The notes below the pieces were generated by a model. That model saw nothing but the letters and a program-made list of their open reading frames with translations, made no database searches and was not told where the DNA came from. Shown here piece after piece: positions 38,359-55,782 of a stretch of DNA of 64,000 nucleotides (within the stretch, counting starts at the first letter, position 1; each line of letters starts with the position of its first letter). Source of the DNA: Panorpa germanica (lineage: Eukaryota > Arthropoda > Insecta > Mecoptera > Panorpidae). The translations under genes were made by a program, and so were the position numbers. Where the stretch lies: the NCBI GenBank assembly GCA_963678705.1, contig OY783214.1, positions 13,082,001 through 13,146,000 of the forward strand. Reading direction: 5' to 3'.

Positions 38359-41300
38359 ATTGCCCTTTATTATTATGTTTCACCAGAATTTAATATATTA
38401 TTTATCTATTTATTATAACCTATTCAATTAGAATCACGCAATGTCTTTAAAATTAAATCAACCACACAACACAAAGCAACTGTCGACTATTTAACAGAAT
38501 TCACTTGACTGGCAGCCAAACATAACCTACACAAATATAAAGCAACATGAACTCTCCATAGCTATATAACTCTTTGTATACATTCAGCGAAGCACATGCG
38601 CAATGTGAATATCTTCCTTTCCTTTTTTATCTAATGCATTGTCTGTATATAATATATAATTCTACTGCTTACACCTGGTTATTCGGTTACTGAACTCGAA
38701 TAGGCATCGTGCAAAGTCGTACTATCATTAATATTTTCAGTTCTAATTGTTTTATGATTGTAGTTTTAAAAATCAGTTTGAATATTGAATTAAAGTTGTT
38801 TTAATTTGAATTAATATATTTCAATAAGTTCAATTATTTACATGCGTACCTTCTACAATAAAATTTGCAATAGATAATTTATCTGTAAATATTATTTAGA
38901 ATAAGATTAAATGTAATTTTTTATATTTTCAACTTCTTATATAATATTAAATCAAAGCGCAATGACCATCAAAACCACCGTTATTATGTGTGTCTTTTAT
39001 TTAAAATCTTCTTGAGCTGCTACAAATACTTACTGGGTTAATAGGATCCTCACAAAACTATACATAAAGTGATATAATTTTAGCGCATACAGCATCTTTA
39101 TGACATTTCACATTCACATTTTCACAGAAATTTATATATGCATTACTTTAGTAATTATTGAAATTTAAACCAAGTGTAAAAAGGCATTGTTTTTAAAGTA
39201 TAAAACAACCGATTACCTTCTTTAAAAAGGTTGTGTAGTTGAATAAGTAAAGTTTCAAATCATATATAATAAATAATACATAATTTATATGTAAATACTA
39301 TATAACTAATACTAATCATCAGTTAGATGATACATATTCGATGATAGTTACAGTATAGTTAACTAAAGCATACAAAAAATACAATTACAAAATAATTTCA
39401 AGGCAACATTAGATCATCTATTGTACTATAATTAATTATTAATTAATTAAACATAATTGGCAACTGTAATTACTACATGAAAATAAAACGGCAATCATCA
39501 TTCAAAACATACAGCGACCTATATATAATTTATAACAAAATAATCAGTTTGTTATTCTTTTTACAGATTAGATAATATTTAATAACCTTTTACGACCTTT
39601 AATACATTTTAATGTCTGTTTATGCGAATATTTTATGATTACAAAAAAAAAGGATTCCATTGATTTGCAGACTGTTACAAAAATAATATCATTAACAATA
39701 ATGACTTTTCTTTTAGAAACCATACTATAGTTCTTGTAAACAAACATCTTTCTTATCAATATACATAATGGGTGTCACAAGAGGACGACGGGGACGAATT
39801 AATTTATATGATTAAAATTAAATTAATAAATGTGTTTAAATATAATTGAATAATTGGGATCAAAGGTTAGCGTCACGCTTTGAATGAAAGCTATATTCTA
39901 GTAAACTCTAGTGCAGTCCTCCCACTGCACTGACTTCGAGATAGTGCCCCACAATCGCACATGTGTGATTTGTATTCTAAGAAAGATTTAGAAGACAATG
40001 CTTATTTTGTTTAATCTATCTACCAAGAGATGTTGGTCAATATAGAACTAGAGGCGCTAGTAGTAGTCATAAAGTAAGTTGTGTGCTAAGTTTTAAATTA
40101 TATAAATTGTCCTAATTGTAACATATTAAAAATCAAACATAAGACAAGCAGTACGGCATCTTGTAAATCCTCTGAAGTCTTATTTTGATGCATCCACTTC
40201 CCCTACTCTCATCTCCAACAGAGATGGAATTTCTATAAATAAAGTGATTTTAAGAGGACGAATAATATATATATTTGTATATTAAGTTTCAACAATTTTC
40301 ATAATGTATATATCTATATAAGTGCATTCATTATGTACTTCATTTTATATTTACACAAATCATTTTACTTACTTTTGCCAAATTAATAATTTCAAACACT
40401 CAAGCACAGACATATGTTAAACAATCCTAACAATAATAATCAAGTAAACAATTTAGTGAAATGCCACAATTTGAGTAGATTGTCACGTTTGCATTTCAAT
40501 TGTAGTTCACATCAACTTTTTCGTAGCTTGGATTCTGATAGATGAAGTAGTTTCGTCAATTGTAAGCATGGCATTTCTTATGAACAACTTTGCGAAACTG
40601 AACTGTGAACAAACTGTTTCATGATAATAATTCATAAATTTTGATAAATATGATTTCGAATGGAGGCCAAATTGTTTACAGAGAATATACAGTGTTTTGT
40701 CAAGCAAAAGCAATTTCTTATATTAAATAGCAAAATTTTCATCATATTATACTTTTTTTTAAATTAATCATTGTACATATATATCATTTAATAAAGTTTC
40801 AAAATATTTAAAGAAACAGGTAGTAATCAACCCAATGGGGTAAAGGTAAACTTAATACCTGATGAGATTTCATCACATGCTTCATCAAAGTCATGGGTAA
40901 CATCGCACCATCACGAGACGCGCTATACGTCATATAGTACGACATGAGTAAACATTTTTGTAATTGATAGATACAGGCTATTTTAATGCCTGCCTCAACA
41001 CAACTCATTTTATAGTTCAAAAGAGCAACACTTGACAACATGCAATATTTAGTTATTTCTTATCTTATCCTTACATATTTTTCAATAAATTTCTTTATAA
41101 AGATTATAATTATTGTAAATTTTGGTTTGTAAAAACCTTATCATATCTATATATGTGCTGATTCTCGCTGCCTAGCTTCCCAAGCACTCTGCTGGTTACT
41201 TTATTTTCTTTTTAGTTTATAAATTAGTCAGCAAAATCTTCGGTTCTATTTTATTTCTAATTTGTATAATCTACAGAACCTTTCTGCAATATCTCACATA

Positions 41301-42736
41301 ACATTCTTTTTTATGTATTATAAATTTATATTCCCTCGATGTGCGTGGCATCGAAAGAAAAGAGAAAACGTAACGTTTTATATACCAATTTATATTAAAA
41401 TATTGATCAATTATTTGCCTGAGTTTATGGCAAAACAAGTAACATATTATACACAATGCAACGCCTGGGTTATTGGCAAAATAAATAACTGTAAATCATT
41501 ATACCACCCGAACATTCTATCTTATTATAAATTTATTAGCACTTGGATGTGGGGATATGGCTCTTCGCAAGCAAATATCAAGAAAACGTTACTTTTACAT
41601 ACCAATTTCTATTAATACATTGATCAATTATTCACCTGAGTTATGGCAAAACAAGTAACATTTTATTCATAACACAACGCCTGAGTTTATAACAACATAA
41701 ATAACTCTTAATTATATACAACTCCTGAGTCGATGGCAAATGATGTAACTGCTATTAATAATACTACGCCTAACTTAACATAACGACAGCTGCAGTTGAC
41801 AGTGTTCCAGGGTTACTAAATTTTATCGAAGAAACTTCGAATGTAATCAAAATAAGAATTTATAGAGTATGACAAAGATTCAATTTGTAATAAGACTGTA
41901 GGATTAAGTTTTCCCACAACTTTCGAAGACCATACCACGAAGCTAAAATGAGACTAACACATAATAAAACAAATGTATAATTTTTCATTTTTATTAATAT
42001 TAGGCTTCATTTTTGATGTTCTGTAAGAATGTTTCTTTTCTAATATTTAACTACAAAAATATAAAGATCAATTTATAAATGTCTTCTTTATAAGCTCATG
42101 AATATTTCAATTAGTTACAATTTAAAAAATATAATAGTCTAGTCTGTAGTGAATGTAACAAAAACAATCTTCAACAATGTTATTGATCTTGTATCTTTAT
42201 TAAAAAACATAAATTATGAATAAGAGGATTTGAAGATTAAATATCGCGTGAAAGTATTGCTGGATTATTAATTATAATCAACCTGAAGAAAAAGTTGTTA
42301 CCAGCAAGTAGTAAATACGTTAAAAAAAATTCTGCTAAATTCTGCTTTTTATATTGAAAATATGTTTTCTCATTCGCCATTAATAACTTCAAATTTAAAG
42401 CTAAATTATATTTACATTTGCATTTTATATATATATACATATTATAAACAATTTATTCATTTAAATAATCATGATATGATTTTAAAATGGTCTCTAATCA
42501 TTTGTTAGTATATATCGATATTTTAAATATCTAATTATTTTGTGCTTTTTCAGCTTTAAATCAAACATATTATTTCACATTGAATAAGGCTTCATGATTT
42601 TAAATGCTTTAGTTATAACTTCACTACTAATAAAAATGATTTGAAAAAATTATATTACACATTATATGTGTTTTTCAAAATCTAAACATGTCTTTGTTAA
42701 GTATTTTGCACTACTATGACCTGTGAATAGCAAAAT
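38359..42736. other. Intergenic between acyltransferase 5' end and phtf 3' end
   Basis: AT-rich. Contains the presumed promoter of the acyltransferase near 38.4-38.7 kb, with no clear core motif, and the local direct repeats at 41.36-41.76 kb. No other coding exon was recognised. Confidence 0.45.
41360..41760 (+). repeat. Local direct repeats, about 220 bp apart
   Basis: The block GAAAACGTAACGTTTTATAT...TTGATCAATTATTTGCCTGAG...GGCAAAACAAGTAACAT at about 41362-41447 recurs at about 41581-41662. A weaker third partial copy (CCTGAGTCGATGGCAAATGA) lies at about 41725-41745. This is a degenerate tandem array with no coding meaning. Confidence 0.55.
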
Positions 42737-46186
<3,450 letters not shown>

Positions 46187-49100
46187 TTTTATTTTAAAAA
46201 ATTATAAAATGGTAACACAAATACTATATTGGAAATTATCAAAGATTATCTTGAGTTTATCTTGCTTGCATATAGATTACGATACTAACATTGAAATATT
46301 TGTGTGTAACATATTTAATTTATGTATGAGTCAGCTTTTACTTTATGCTTTGCATATATTATTGTACTTCATGTTTTAGTTTATTCTTCATCAATAACTA
46401 CGCAATATGCTGAGGTTAAGTTTATAAAAACACATAAATTTAAAAATAAAGTAATGCAATAAGGTTATGTTTAATTAACAAGATACTAATTATTACAAAA
46501 TTTTAAAGTGTAGTTTAAATGTTTCTTAAATAATTGTTACGTAATAACTACAACTGATTAAGTTAATTTTTAATAAATATCGCACATTCAAAGCTGACGT
46601 TAAGAAAAAAAATTGACAACAAGAAAAAACATAAGATATTATAAAACAAATACATCATTAAGGTTTGAATCTTAAATAAATGATCTTAATCAAAGACAAG
46701 CTCTTTTAATAACCATCTTATAGAAATCTTTGACAAAATGCTAATTTACTAGTATTTTAAACAATTTTAATAATGCTATTAACTATAATGTAGCACGTAA
46801 ATTAATATAATCTTATACATTATTAATGTAAAGTAGGAACATTAATTTGTTATTAATTAAGAAACAAACCTAATATTACGGAACAATAGATATCGCAATA
46901 AAAGGAAATAATAATATACAAGACAATGTCGCAATCGCAAAAAATGTAATGAAGACAACGTCCACAAAATACGTTTCAATTATATTAAATAATTTTTGTT
47001 GTAAATATTTGTACAACTGATTGTTCAAACAATAAATTATATTATTATGTTTAAAATAAAATTTATACTTTTATTTTAAACTGTTGAGATAAGTCTAGAC
47101 ATATATCTAAAAATTTTCATACATTTCTTATTTGTAAAGACTAAAGACTTTTGATAAACATCGCCAGAGATATGCGCAGTATAAACATTTTAAAATATAT
47201 ATATGTATGCATGTCTGTGAAGACTTTTTTATAGCTTATGCAAATAAATTACTCCTGTAGAGATTTTATAATTACAAGTTATTATTTATGTAACATTTAG
47301 ATCAATGTTATATAACTTTATTTACTGGATATTATTTCTGACATCAGTATTATTTTATATAAATAATGAATGTTTCTTACTTTACAACAAATCGAACTTT
47401 TTATGGTATTAATACATATAGAGTACATATTTATGTATTAATAAATAATTATATAGTGAGTCACATGATTAGAATTGATATTCTTCTTAAATCTTAAAAT
47501 TACTCTGTGCTCACGAATGTCGTATTGTTATTTGTGTATGAATATAAATAACATAGGTATATTTTTGTTATTTATTATTTGTTATTATCAGTTAAAGAAC
47601 CATGAATAACACTTCCCATTTCCTTGCTTAGTTACCTTCACAGTGGAATATGCGGGCATAGGTGGTATTGATTTTACCGTTTGTAATTGTAACAAGATAT
47701 ATACTAAGAATACTCATATAATGTATATCTAACAAGTTTTTATACATAACTAGTTGTTATAGATAAAATGAAGAAAAACACTAAGCATTTAAAAAATGAA
47801 AATAAGAAAAAAGGGTAGTTCTAAAATCCTTTCAATATACCAAATAATTATTGCGGAATATGTGGTTTTCAAGTTTAAACTTGTAAACAGTTGTTTTTAC
47901 GAGTAGACTAAAAATAGAAAATATATTTTTATCATAAATGCTACATGCTTCTTCATAAGGTGTGACCACATTAAAGATAATGAGTTTATGTTGATTTGTC
48001 AATAATAAAATATATTTTTGATAAAGAATATCTATAGATTTGGGAAAGTGTTTTAGAGACTATAAACCTGAGATATTTCATTAATGATTGACACTCACAC
48101 ATATTTTTGACAAAGAAGTATTGTATTAGTATCTAGTATTGAAGTACCTATACTTGCGTTATTTTTAAGACTTAAAAAACAAGTTTATTAATAAAATTTC
48201 ATAATATTCAACTATAAAAATTTGAACAATCCAATTTATAATTACAATGAAAGTATTCTAGAATTTATCTAAAAGATAGTATTTTGTATCAGTATTCAGA
48301 GAAATTTTCTACTCTCGCTCCTGCTGCGTATTACTTAGAATAAACAAGTGTACATGTGTTTTTTGATCTAAACTAACAGAACCCAATTACGAAACATTCT
48401 GTTATTCATTTCGGCTAAAAATAGTCAGTACTTCATATTTTATTTATTTATTTTCTTGTTATAAAAAGTTGAGTGGTGTGTTCCCATAATGCATTTGATC
48501 TTTATCGAATTTGAATAAATTATAGTATCAAAAATAATCAATAAATTCAAATGTATAAATAGAATAATATAATTAAAATGTATTATTTGTAATATTAATG
48601 ACTGTACTTGAGATAAACGCGTTTCTATCGGACGTTAAAGTTATGCATATGTTTTATGTTAAATACATTGCATTGAAATTGAAATACTCATAACGATTTT
48701 TGAAAAATAAAATGACGTCATAATGTGTTTCTTGTTTTAATTTTAAGTGTCATTCACGACCTTTCTCAAAGAAGTCGAACGTGATTTTTACATTTTTTTT
48801 AAAAAAACGTTGAGAATACGGTAAAGTGGTGAATCCATAGTATTTTCAGATGACGTGTTATTATTGTTTAAAGCAAAAACATTACGTTTAACTAATAGTT
48901 ACAAATATAGAAAGCAAAACTTACCATGATATTATTTCTTGAAGTCCCATTTTTCCTTTTGTTAACCTTTAGTAATTATATTCCATATAAAAAATGATGA
49001 AACATTTATATTTAAAATATTTTTATCGAAAATAATAAATAAAATAGATTTATATTTATTTTAAAAATTAAATTAAATAACTAAAACTTGAAATAACTTT

Positions 49101-50027
49101 TATTCGGTTATATTTGAATATTTACAGTTATTTTTTTTATATAAACATACTTTTTATATGATATTATGTACTGCTGCAACTGTTTAAAAATCACTTTATT
49201 TTAATTATTAATTATATTTTATAATTATCACATTTTATTTAGTTAATTATTTTGTTTATGTCCAGTGATTTTGAGTTCTCAGCCTACATCCAATTTTGTA
49301 GTTGTCTTGACTCCGAACTACAACAAAATGAATCGTTTTATTATTATCATTGCTTCAACTCAAGAACGTGCTGCAACAGCGGCGAATAATTTGCATGAAA
49401 ACACATGTATTCATCAACACAAGCATACAAACACAACAAAGAGATGTTGAGTTACTATCTCCAAGTATTTTCTCGTTCAAAATTATTTTAAATTATTTTC
49501 AGCGCATAGAATAGATTTATAAGATTGAATATATATTTTACAAAGGATCAGAAATTAAATTTTAAGTACTGGTATATTTACCGGTTACTAGATATCAAAA
49601 TGTTCTAACTATATCTCCTGTCGAGGTCATAGAACTGCATAAATTTACGAAGTACATAATATAAATGATAATTTGGATAGGCTATCTAAATAACTTTTAC
49701 TCTGACGTACTTGAAAGTACGTGTATAAAATATATAACGATATTATACGATATTCTTAACGTTTTAAAAGTATTTATTACATCTTTTCTATAAATATATG
49801 TATACAGGATACAGCACAACAATCACTTAAAATGCACGTGAGTCCCCGAAATAAGAGATCTAAATATAAAGTAACCTCGCTGGGATGGGTTTTGTGTTGT
49901 TACTTGTAAAAGATTCTTTCGAGAGGTGTTCGGATGTTTAAATAAATACTCAAGCGTAAAATATAATTCAAAGTTAAAATCAAATTAAAAAAAAAACACT
50001 ACATATAAGGTTATTTAACATATAATG
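46187..50027. other. Gene-poor stretch upstream of phtf
   Basis: phtf and wuho are transcribed away from each other across about 6.8 kb. This left part holds the presumed phtf promoter and AT-rich sequence. I recognise no exon, RNA gene or named repeat. Confidence 0.45.
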
Positions 50028-50597
50028 AATGGGCTTGTGTCCTATGTCTGAATTTCTATAAAAGTGTACTATATATTGATAAAGTGGGTTACTAGAACCT
50101 CAAATGTCCAATTATTTTTTAATAACTCCTTATATGTTAAGAGATATTAACAATTAAAAAAGTCATTTTGTCTCTTTAATTATTAAAGGGATTCAACGTT
50201 GTACACATTCCAAGTGCATGTGACATCACAATCCTTGTGTAAGGTTACCAACCTTACAGCTCATAAATCTCGGCTATATGTATTTATATATCAAAATATC
50301 AAATATTATTTACAGCTATTTCAAGAAACAATCAAATTTCAATATTATGTCTACCAACAGTTAGAGAACATTACCACAGCACTGACCTACTCAACAAATA
50401 ACTAACGTTAAAATGCATTTCACGTCATAAAAATATGGCCGACCATTTCTAGCGCTAAAACTACAATTCAAACTTTTAATTGCTATATCTCTGTCAATAT
50501 TTACATATTTAATAAAATAAACACGCCAATATACATTTTTTAACATCAATTTCAATCAACAATTGAAAAATCGACCACTAAAAAATGAGGACCCATT
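50028..50597 (+). mobile_element. MITE family copy E
   Basis: Starts AATGGGCTTGTGTCCTATG and ends AATGAGGACCCATT. It is 570 bp long. The right terminal repeat has lost about five bases (ACAAG) relative to copy B, and an internal stretch around TATGTCTACCAACAG is also shortened. It belongs to the same internal subtype as copy D. This is the only full-span copy outside the acyltransferase intron. Confidence 0.78.
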
Positions 50598-53062
50598 GCA
50601 GCTAACAATAAATTAGTATTTGCATTTATAAATCATTGGCTAATATTTTTTTTGCATGAGGTTATCTGATTGCTTATCTGACTGAGATTTGTGAAGTCTG
50701 CTTAAGCTACGAGTAGAATTGATAAGATTGTAAAACATACAAAAAAAGACCTGATCCTAAAAAGTATAAATTTACATTACTCTATTTAAGTAAATCAATA
50801 CAAATTCTTAATTTATTTGATGTATTTTTAATTATTTATTATTACAATGGAGTATTGTCAATAAAATGGCAAAGATAATTACTCAAGAAAAAGTTTGCAA
50901 TGTTTGCTGGCCGCAAATTGAATCAAAAAAAGTTTATTTTTTAGAAAATCGATAGTAAAATCACGGTAGTAAGGCGTAAAACATTTATAGCTATTCTGAA
51001 GTAACCAATTAATTGGAATTCTGCTTCTAAAATGGTGATCTATTTTCATATCAATATATTTTATATAAAGCATGGATATTACCTAACATACATCTAATAT
51101 TTTACTTAAGCGAAATATTAACTCTAAAAGGGACTCAATTTTGCTTACAGTATAAAAAGACTTATAAAAATTATATAATTTCTAAAATGGTCTTCTTAAG
51201 AAGTTTTATGATTATGTTATTGCACAAAATGGTGAATTTATTAGAAAAAAAAAGAGATTGTATCAATTATATAGCATAGCTAATGCAAATATTCAGAAAA
51301 TGCAATAATATTCCTGTGATAATATTATAAATATGTGCAATTTTCAATGTAATGCCAATATTTATGTTACCTTATTGTCTCATTCACTATTTATATTATT
51401 ATCAACATATTGTTGAAATATTCAGGTCAGTTTTCATACCAGTATATTGTCTGTTCCTTAGGAATTCAAAATACAATCATCAGAATACATAATGTAACTG
51501 GAATTTGTATTCTTTTGTGTGTGATTTAAATGTTAATATTTTTAAATAATAGAATGAATATCATTAACCCTCTATTGAATGTAGGTGGTTCTGCAAATAC
51601 TTTTACCACTGTTACTAATAACAAATATTTAGTCTTAACATACCGCAATAAACATTTTAAGTATAGTTTCCTTAATACAAAAGTGGCAAACAAATGCATA
51701 AGGCATTTGTTCTAAGACATTAATTAGCGGTATTTCCAAAGCTACAGCAAAAAATATTCTTAGAAGACTATGACTGAAAGATTAAGACAGATATCCTAGA
51801 ATTATAAGTTAGAAGATTATTACATAAGAGAGTGTAGAATAACACAGTATTAGGTAAAAATTAAAATCTGTGCTACTTTTATCCAATGATCCATGGTAGG
51901 ACAGATTTTTTTATTTCTTTACGTATAGCCCCTGGATATATTAACATTTGCGCTTTGTGTTATAACAATCTATTATTATTTTCTATTATACAAACTAATG
52001 TATCTAGGTCAAAATATTTAGGCTTTCACTTGTCTAAAAATAATATGTAACGAGTAATGGTAATTGAAAAATTATATGAATTATTCTAAGGATAAATTTA
52101 TCAGAGTTATGGTAAGAAAATCTGTGTCCGTAACCTTGGAAACTTACGAATTAAAGGAGATATCGCCGAATCATACGAATAATGATTTTTATTCATGTAG
52201 TAATATATAATTAAACATTAACTACTATATCGAGTATGTGTTATAATCTAATTAAAAATAGAAGCGTTATGCTTTCATATAAATTAATATATTTAGGGGA
52301 TAATATATATGTGAGACTTGGACATATCTAGAACATTGTGTCAAATACTATTTGTAAAAAATCATTTTTAATGAAATAAAAAGGATTAAAACTTATAATA
52401 GGCACTGTCTTAATTAAATATTATGAATAAAAAATTTCTTAGTATAACCTACAATCATTTTAATAGAAAATAAACAGCAATTTTTAATGTTATGGATACA
52501 ATTAAATATTAATAACAAATATGATTCGGCAAAAATAACAGAAAACATGATATTTACAAGCCTGGGTTAGTAAAATCAGTTCATTGTACACGAAATGTAA
52601 CATGCAAATATAACCATATTATATTTTAATGAGAATATGTAAAAAGAATATAGAAACTTACATTATATAGCTACTTAAATAAAACACAAGTTTAATCAAT
52701 TGACTACACATTCACATATTTATATAGAAAACAATTTTGACATAAACAGATGATTTTGAAGTGAAATGTAGCATTGACCGAGACAATCCGAGGAAAATAT
52801 AATGTAATTCTTTTCGTTATATATCCGCTTATATTATATTCAAGTTCAAGTAAATAAGTTAAATACATAAGACTCTACATGTTAAAAATTAGTTTCCTAG
52901 CTACCTGTTATTACTATGTCAGCTCTGAAGATAGTAAAGATATCTGCATTATCTTCTTTAAACGTCAATCATAACCTTAAAAATACACAGTTGCTTACAT
53001 TTGTTGTGGTTGCTTGTAGTCAGTTGTGGTTTTATTTTATTTTGATAGAAATAATAATTACA
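50598..53062. other. Intergenic, upstream of wuho
   Basis: AT-rich sequence without recognised exons or repeats. An in-frame AUG at 52916 lies 49 codons before the chosen wuho start; the region between is hydrophobic and unlike the family. Confidence 0.45.
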
Positions 53063-54172
53063 ATGGTTTTAATAGGTTATTGCAATAATCATTTACTACT
53101 TGCCTCTAATATTAATATCGTAATATACAACGCAAATCAGCGAATATTTAAAAGTGTTAAAATAAACGAACCTTCACATGTGCCTAATAATAATGAGGTT
53201 AGTTTGAATAAGAGCTCAAGAAATTTCAATATCACAGCAATTGCTATATCATCTAACTCGAAGACGTTGGCTGCAACAACTGCCGAAAAAAAATTATATA
53301 TTTATCATATTGATGATAAATTAAATGTCAATTTGTTAAAGATCTATGATTTGAATAGGGGCTGCAGTGCACTTCGTTTTAATGAAGATTCTAACTTATT
53401 AATGATAGCTGACAAGGCAGGAGATGTTTACCAATGTACTCAAGAAAATAATTGGTCTCCTACGCTACTTTTAGGCCATTTAAGTATGCTACTAGATATC
53501 CAAATAAGTCCCAGAAATGAATTTGTTATAACATGTGATCGCGATGAAAAGATTAGAGTCAGTTCATATCCTGACACATTTAATATACAGTCTTTCTGCT
53601 TGGGACATGAAGAATACGTATCAGGACTAGCTTTTCTACCTCAAGATAATGATGTCTTAATTTCATGTTCAGGAGATGCCACTATAAAGTGCTGGTTTTA
53701 TAGGACTGGTTTAGAACTTCTCTCTGTAAAATTGCCTCAGCCTGCTAGTTTTATGGAAGTATCTAAAGTAGCTGAAAATCGAAGTCATGTTGCTGTAATT
53801 TTGTATGAAAGTAACACAGTATTCATTTATGAAATAAGTATAAATAATGATTTAAAAAGACTTGAAAGTCAAGAAGTACAACAAATAGAACTGGGCTCTT
53901 GTCCAACAGGATTGGCTTTTGGTGAAAATAGCTTATGGATTGCGGCTACAGATTTGGAAAATGCTATTCTGGAATATAAATATGATAATAATAAATATTT
54001 TAAACAAGAATGTTTAAAAGCCGATGAATTAAAAGATGTTCTTGGTTCTGAGGAAAATCCTAATATCTTTATTTCCACATTATTCAAAACTAAATTTAAC
54101 AACGTTGAAGAATATCATGTAAAGAAGAAACAAAGAATTGAACAGAAGAAATCTACAGCCCGACCTGTATAA
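53063..54172 (+). CDS. wuho: tRNA (guanine-N7)-methyltransferase non-catalytic subunit wuho / WDR4
   Basis: An intronless frame of 369 residues from MVLIGYCNNHLLLASN. WD40-type beta-propeller repeats are present. Family blocks are clear: LMIADKAGDVYQC, LLGHLSMLLDIQISP, ITCDRDEKIRVSSYP, FCLGHEEYVSGLAF and LISCSGDATIKCW. These match WDR4, which pairs with the methyltransferase METTL1 to form m7G46 in tRNAs. In Drosophila the gene is wuho and is needed in the germ line. The C-terminus is basic (KKKQRIEQKK), as usual. I prefer 53063 to the upstream in-frame AUG at 52916, because the extra 49 residues are not family-like and 369 aa is a normal length. The product should be a nuclear and cytoplasmic soluble scaffold. 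Confidence 0.92.
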   Translation: MVLIGYCNNHLLLASNINIVIYNANQRIFKSVKINEPSHVPNNNEVSLNKSSRNFNITAIAISSNSKTLAATTAEKKLYIYHIDDKLNVNLLKIYDLNRGCSALRFNEDSNLLMIADKAGDVYQCTQENNWSPTLLLGHLSMLLDIQISPRNEFVITCDRDEKIRVSSYPDTFNIQSFCLGHEEYVSGLAFLPQDNDVLISCSGDATIKCWFYRTGLELLSVKLPQPASFMEVSKVAENRSHVAVILYESNTVFIYEISINNDLKRLESQEVQQIELGSCPTGLAFGENSLWIAATDLENAILEYKYDNNKYFKQECLKADELKDVLGSEENPNIFISTLFKTKFNNVEEYHVKKKQRIEQKKSTARPV

Positions 54173-55782
54173 TAAATTATAGTACCGTTTCAATTAGTTT
54201 TATGTTTATAACATATTTTTTTAAATATTGATCGAGTTTGTATAGAGTTAATAATGGATTATATAAGTTATATAAAGAATAGGAATTCATAAATTGTACC
54301 ATGTACCATGTAATTAAACTCAATTATTTTTACTAAGATTCATCTGTTTATTGATTATAGATTTAGTATCCATATAGTGTAAGAAGGAGCATTTCCACAG
54401 ACGAACTGGGCTTAGAAATTTTTTTTGAAAGAAGATGATCTGACTAGAAACTCAACAATATCTACTAATATTTCACAAATTGAATCCTTTTGATCAACGA
54501 CATTTTAAATAAAATGCATATTTTACATATGTACAGGTCATTTTTATTTACACATGTATATACAATAATTTTTAGCTTATTGTCAAGATTTAATAACTAT
54601 AGTCGTATCTTAAAATCAATAAAATAACATTTTATTAAAATAACTAAATATATTTTTGACGAAACAGAAAAGCACAATAATTAAAATGATAAATATCTAT
54701 AAATAAATCATCCAGAAGATAGCAGTTGGTCAGGAATGATTATATTTTTAAATAAAGAGGATAGATTTTTATAATCTCTGTATAATAAATGGGTGAACTA
54801 ATTAGTTCCTAATCATGATTAAACTACACATGTTGGACATATAAACATTGTGAAAAATATTTTTTATAGATTATAAATAAATAAATATGATTGCAACTAA
54901 ATGAAACATGATGAAAATTTGTCAGGATTTATTGGATTTTTTTGTAGGCATCAAATATATTACATAAAAATTAATTTGTCAAAGGCGCACAGTAAACAAA
55001 AAAAAAAATAACAAACTTTAAAAAATATAGCTTTTAGGTGAAGGTAGGACTTTGAAAATGTTGAATAGGTGCATAGATTTCCTTTATGACTAATGATCAT
55101 TCAGCGTCAACTTTTAAATATGATATTACTTGTGCTTACCTCCAACTCTATATTTTTGTGCTCAGCACATTGTAAAAAGAACAAAACAAATATTTCTGTT
55201 TACAAATATTATTAATACTTTATAAACAAAAATTGAATTTATCCGTGCAATGAAAATGACATGTAATAATAATTTGACTTTTGCATCAGCATAGAAATGA
55301 AGAGCCGATTAATGTTGTTTAAAATGTTTTTTTCTTGGATTATGACTTTTGTTCGCTTTTATATCTAAATGTTTTTGAATAATAAAAGGAACAAACACCA
55401 CAGATTTGATATATTATAAAAAATATATACAATAGATGTAGATTACTTAATTTTCATTTAAAAATTATTATTTATGTTGTAAAAACTGTTGACGAATGTT
55501 GTTGTATTTGTAATTGTCTTAAATGTACTCTATCAGGAAATTAAGTTAGATTCTTAATAAATGTAGAATAGATTTTGACAAAGTATTTAGTAACGTATGA
55601 GATGTTTGCTACACATTAAACAGAAGATGAGATTGGCACTAGATGATCCCACAATTAAAGTCTCTGTTCATTTTAAATTAATTTACATTACAATGAACAA
55701 TTAATGTCACTTTTATTTAATTTAATATTTAAGTTGATTTTTCTAATTCAACTTAAAAACATTTTGTTGGTATGGTTTGAAA
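54173..55782. other. Convergent 3' region
   Basis: Lies between the wuho stop (+) and the thioredoxin-repeat gene stop (-). AT-rich, with no exon recognised. On the minus strand AATAAA at 55712-55717 is about 65 nt past the thioredoxin gene stop and is a likely poly(A) signal. Confidence 0.5.

Noticed and set aside
49265-49450. Plus-strand 61-codon frame rich in Asn, Thr and His
   Set aside because: No similarity recognised, no splice context and AT-rich surroundings; typical of chance frames.
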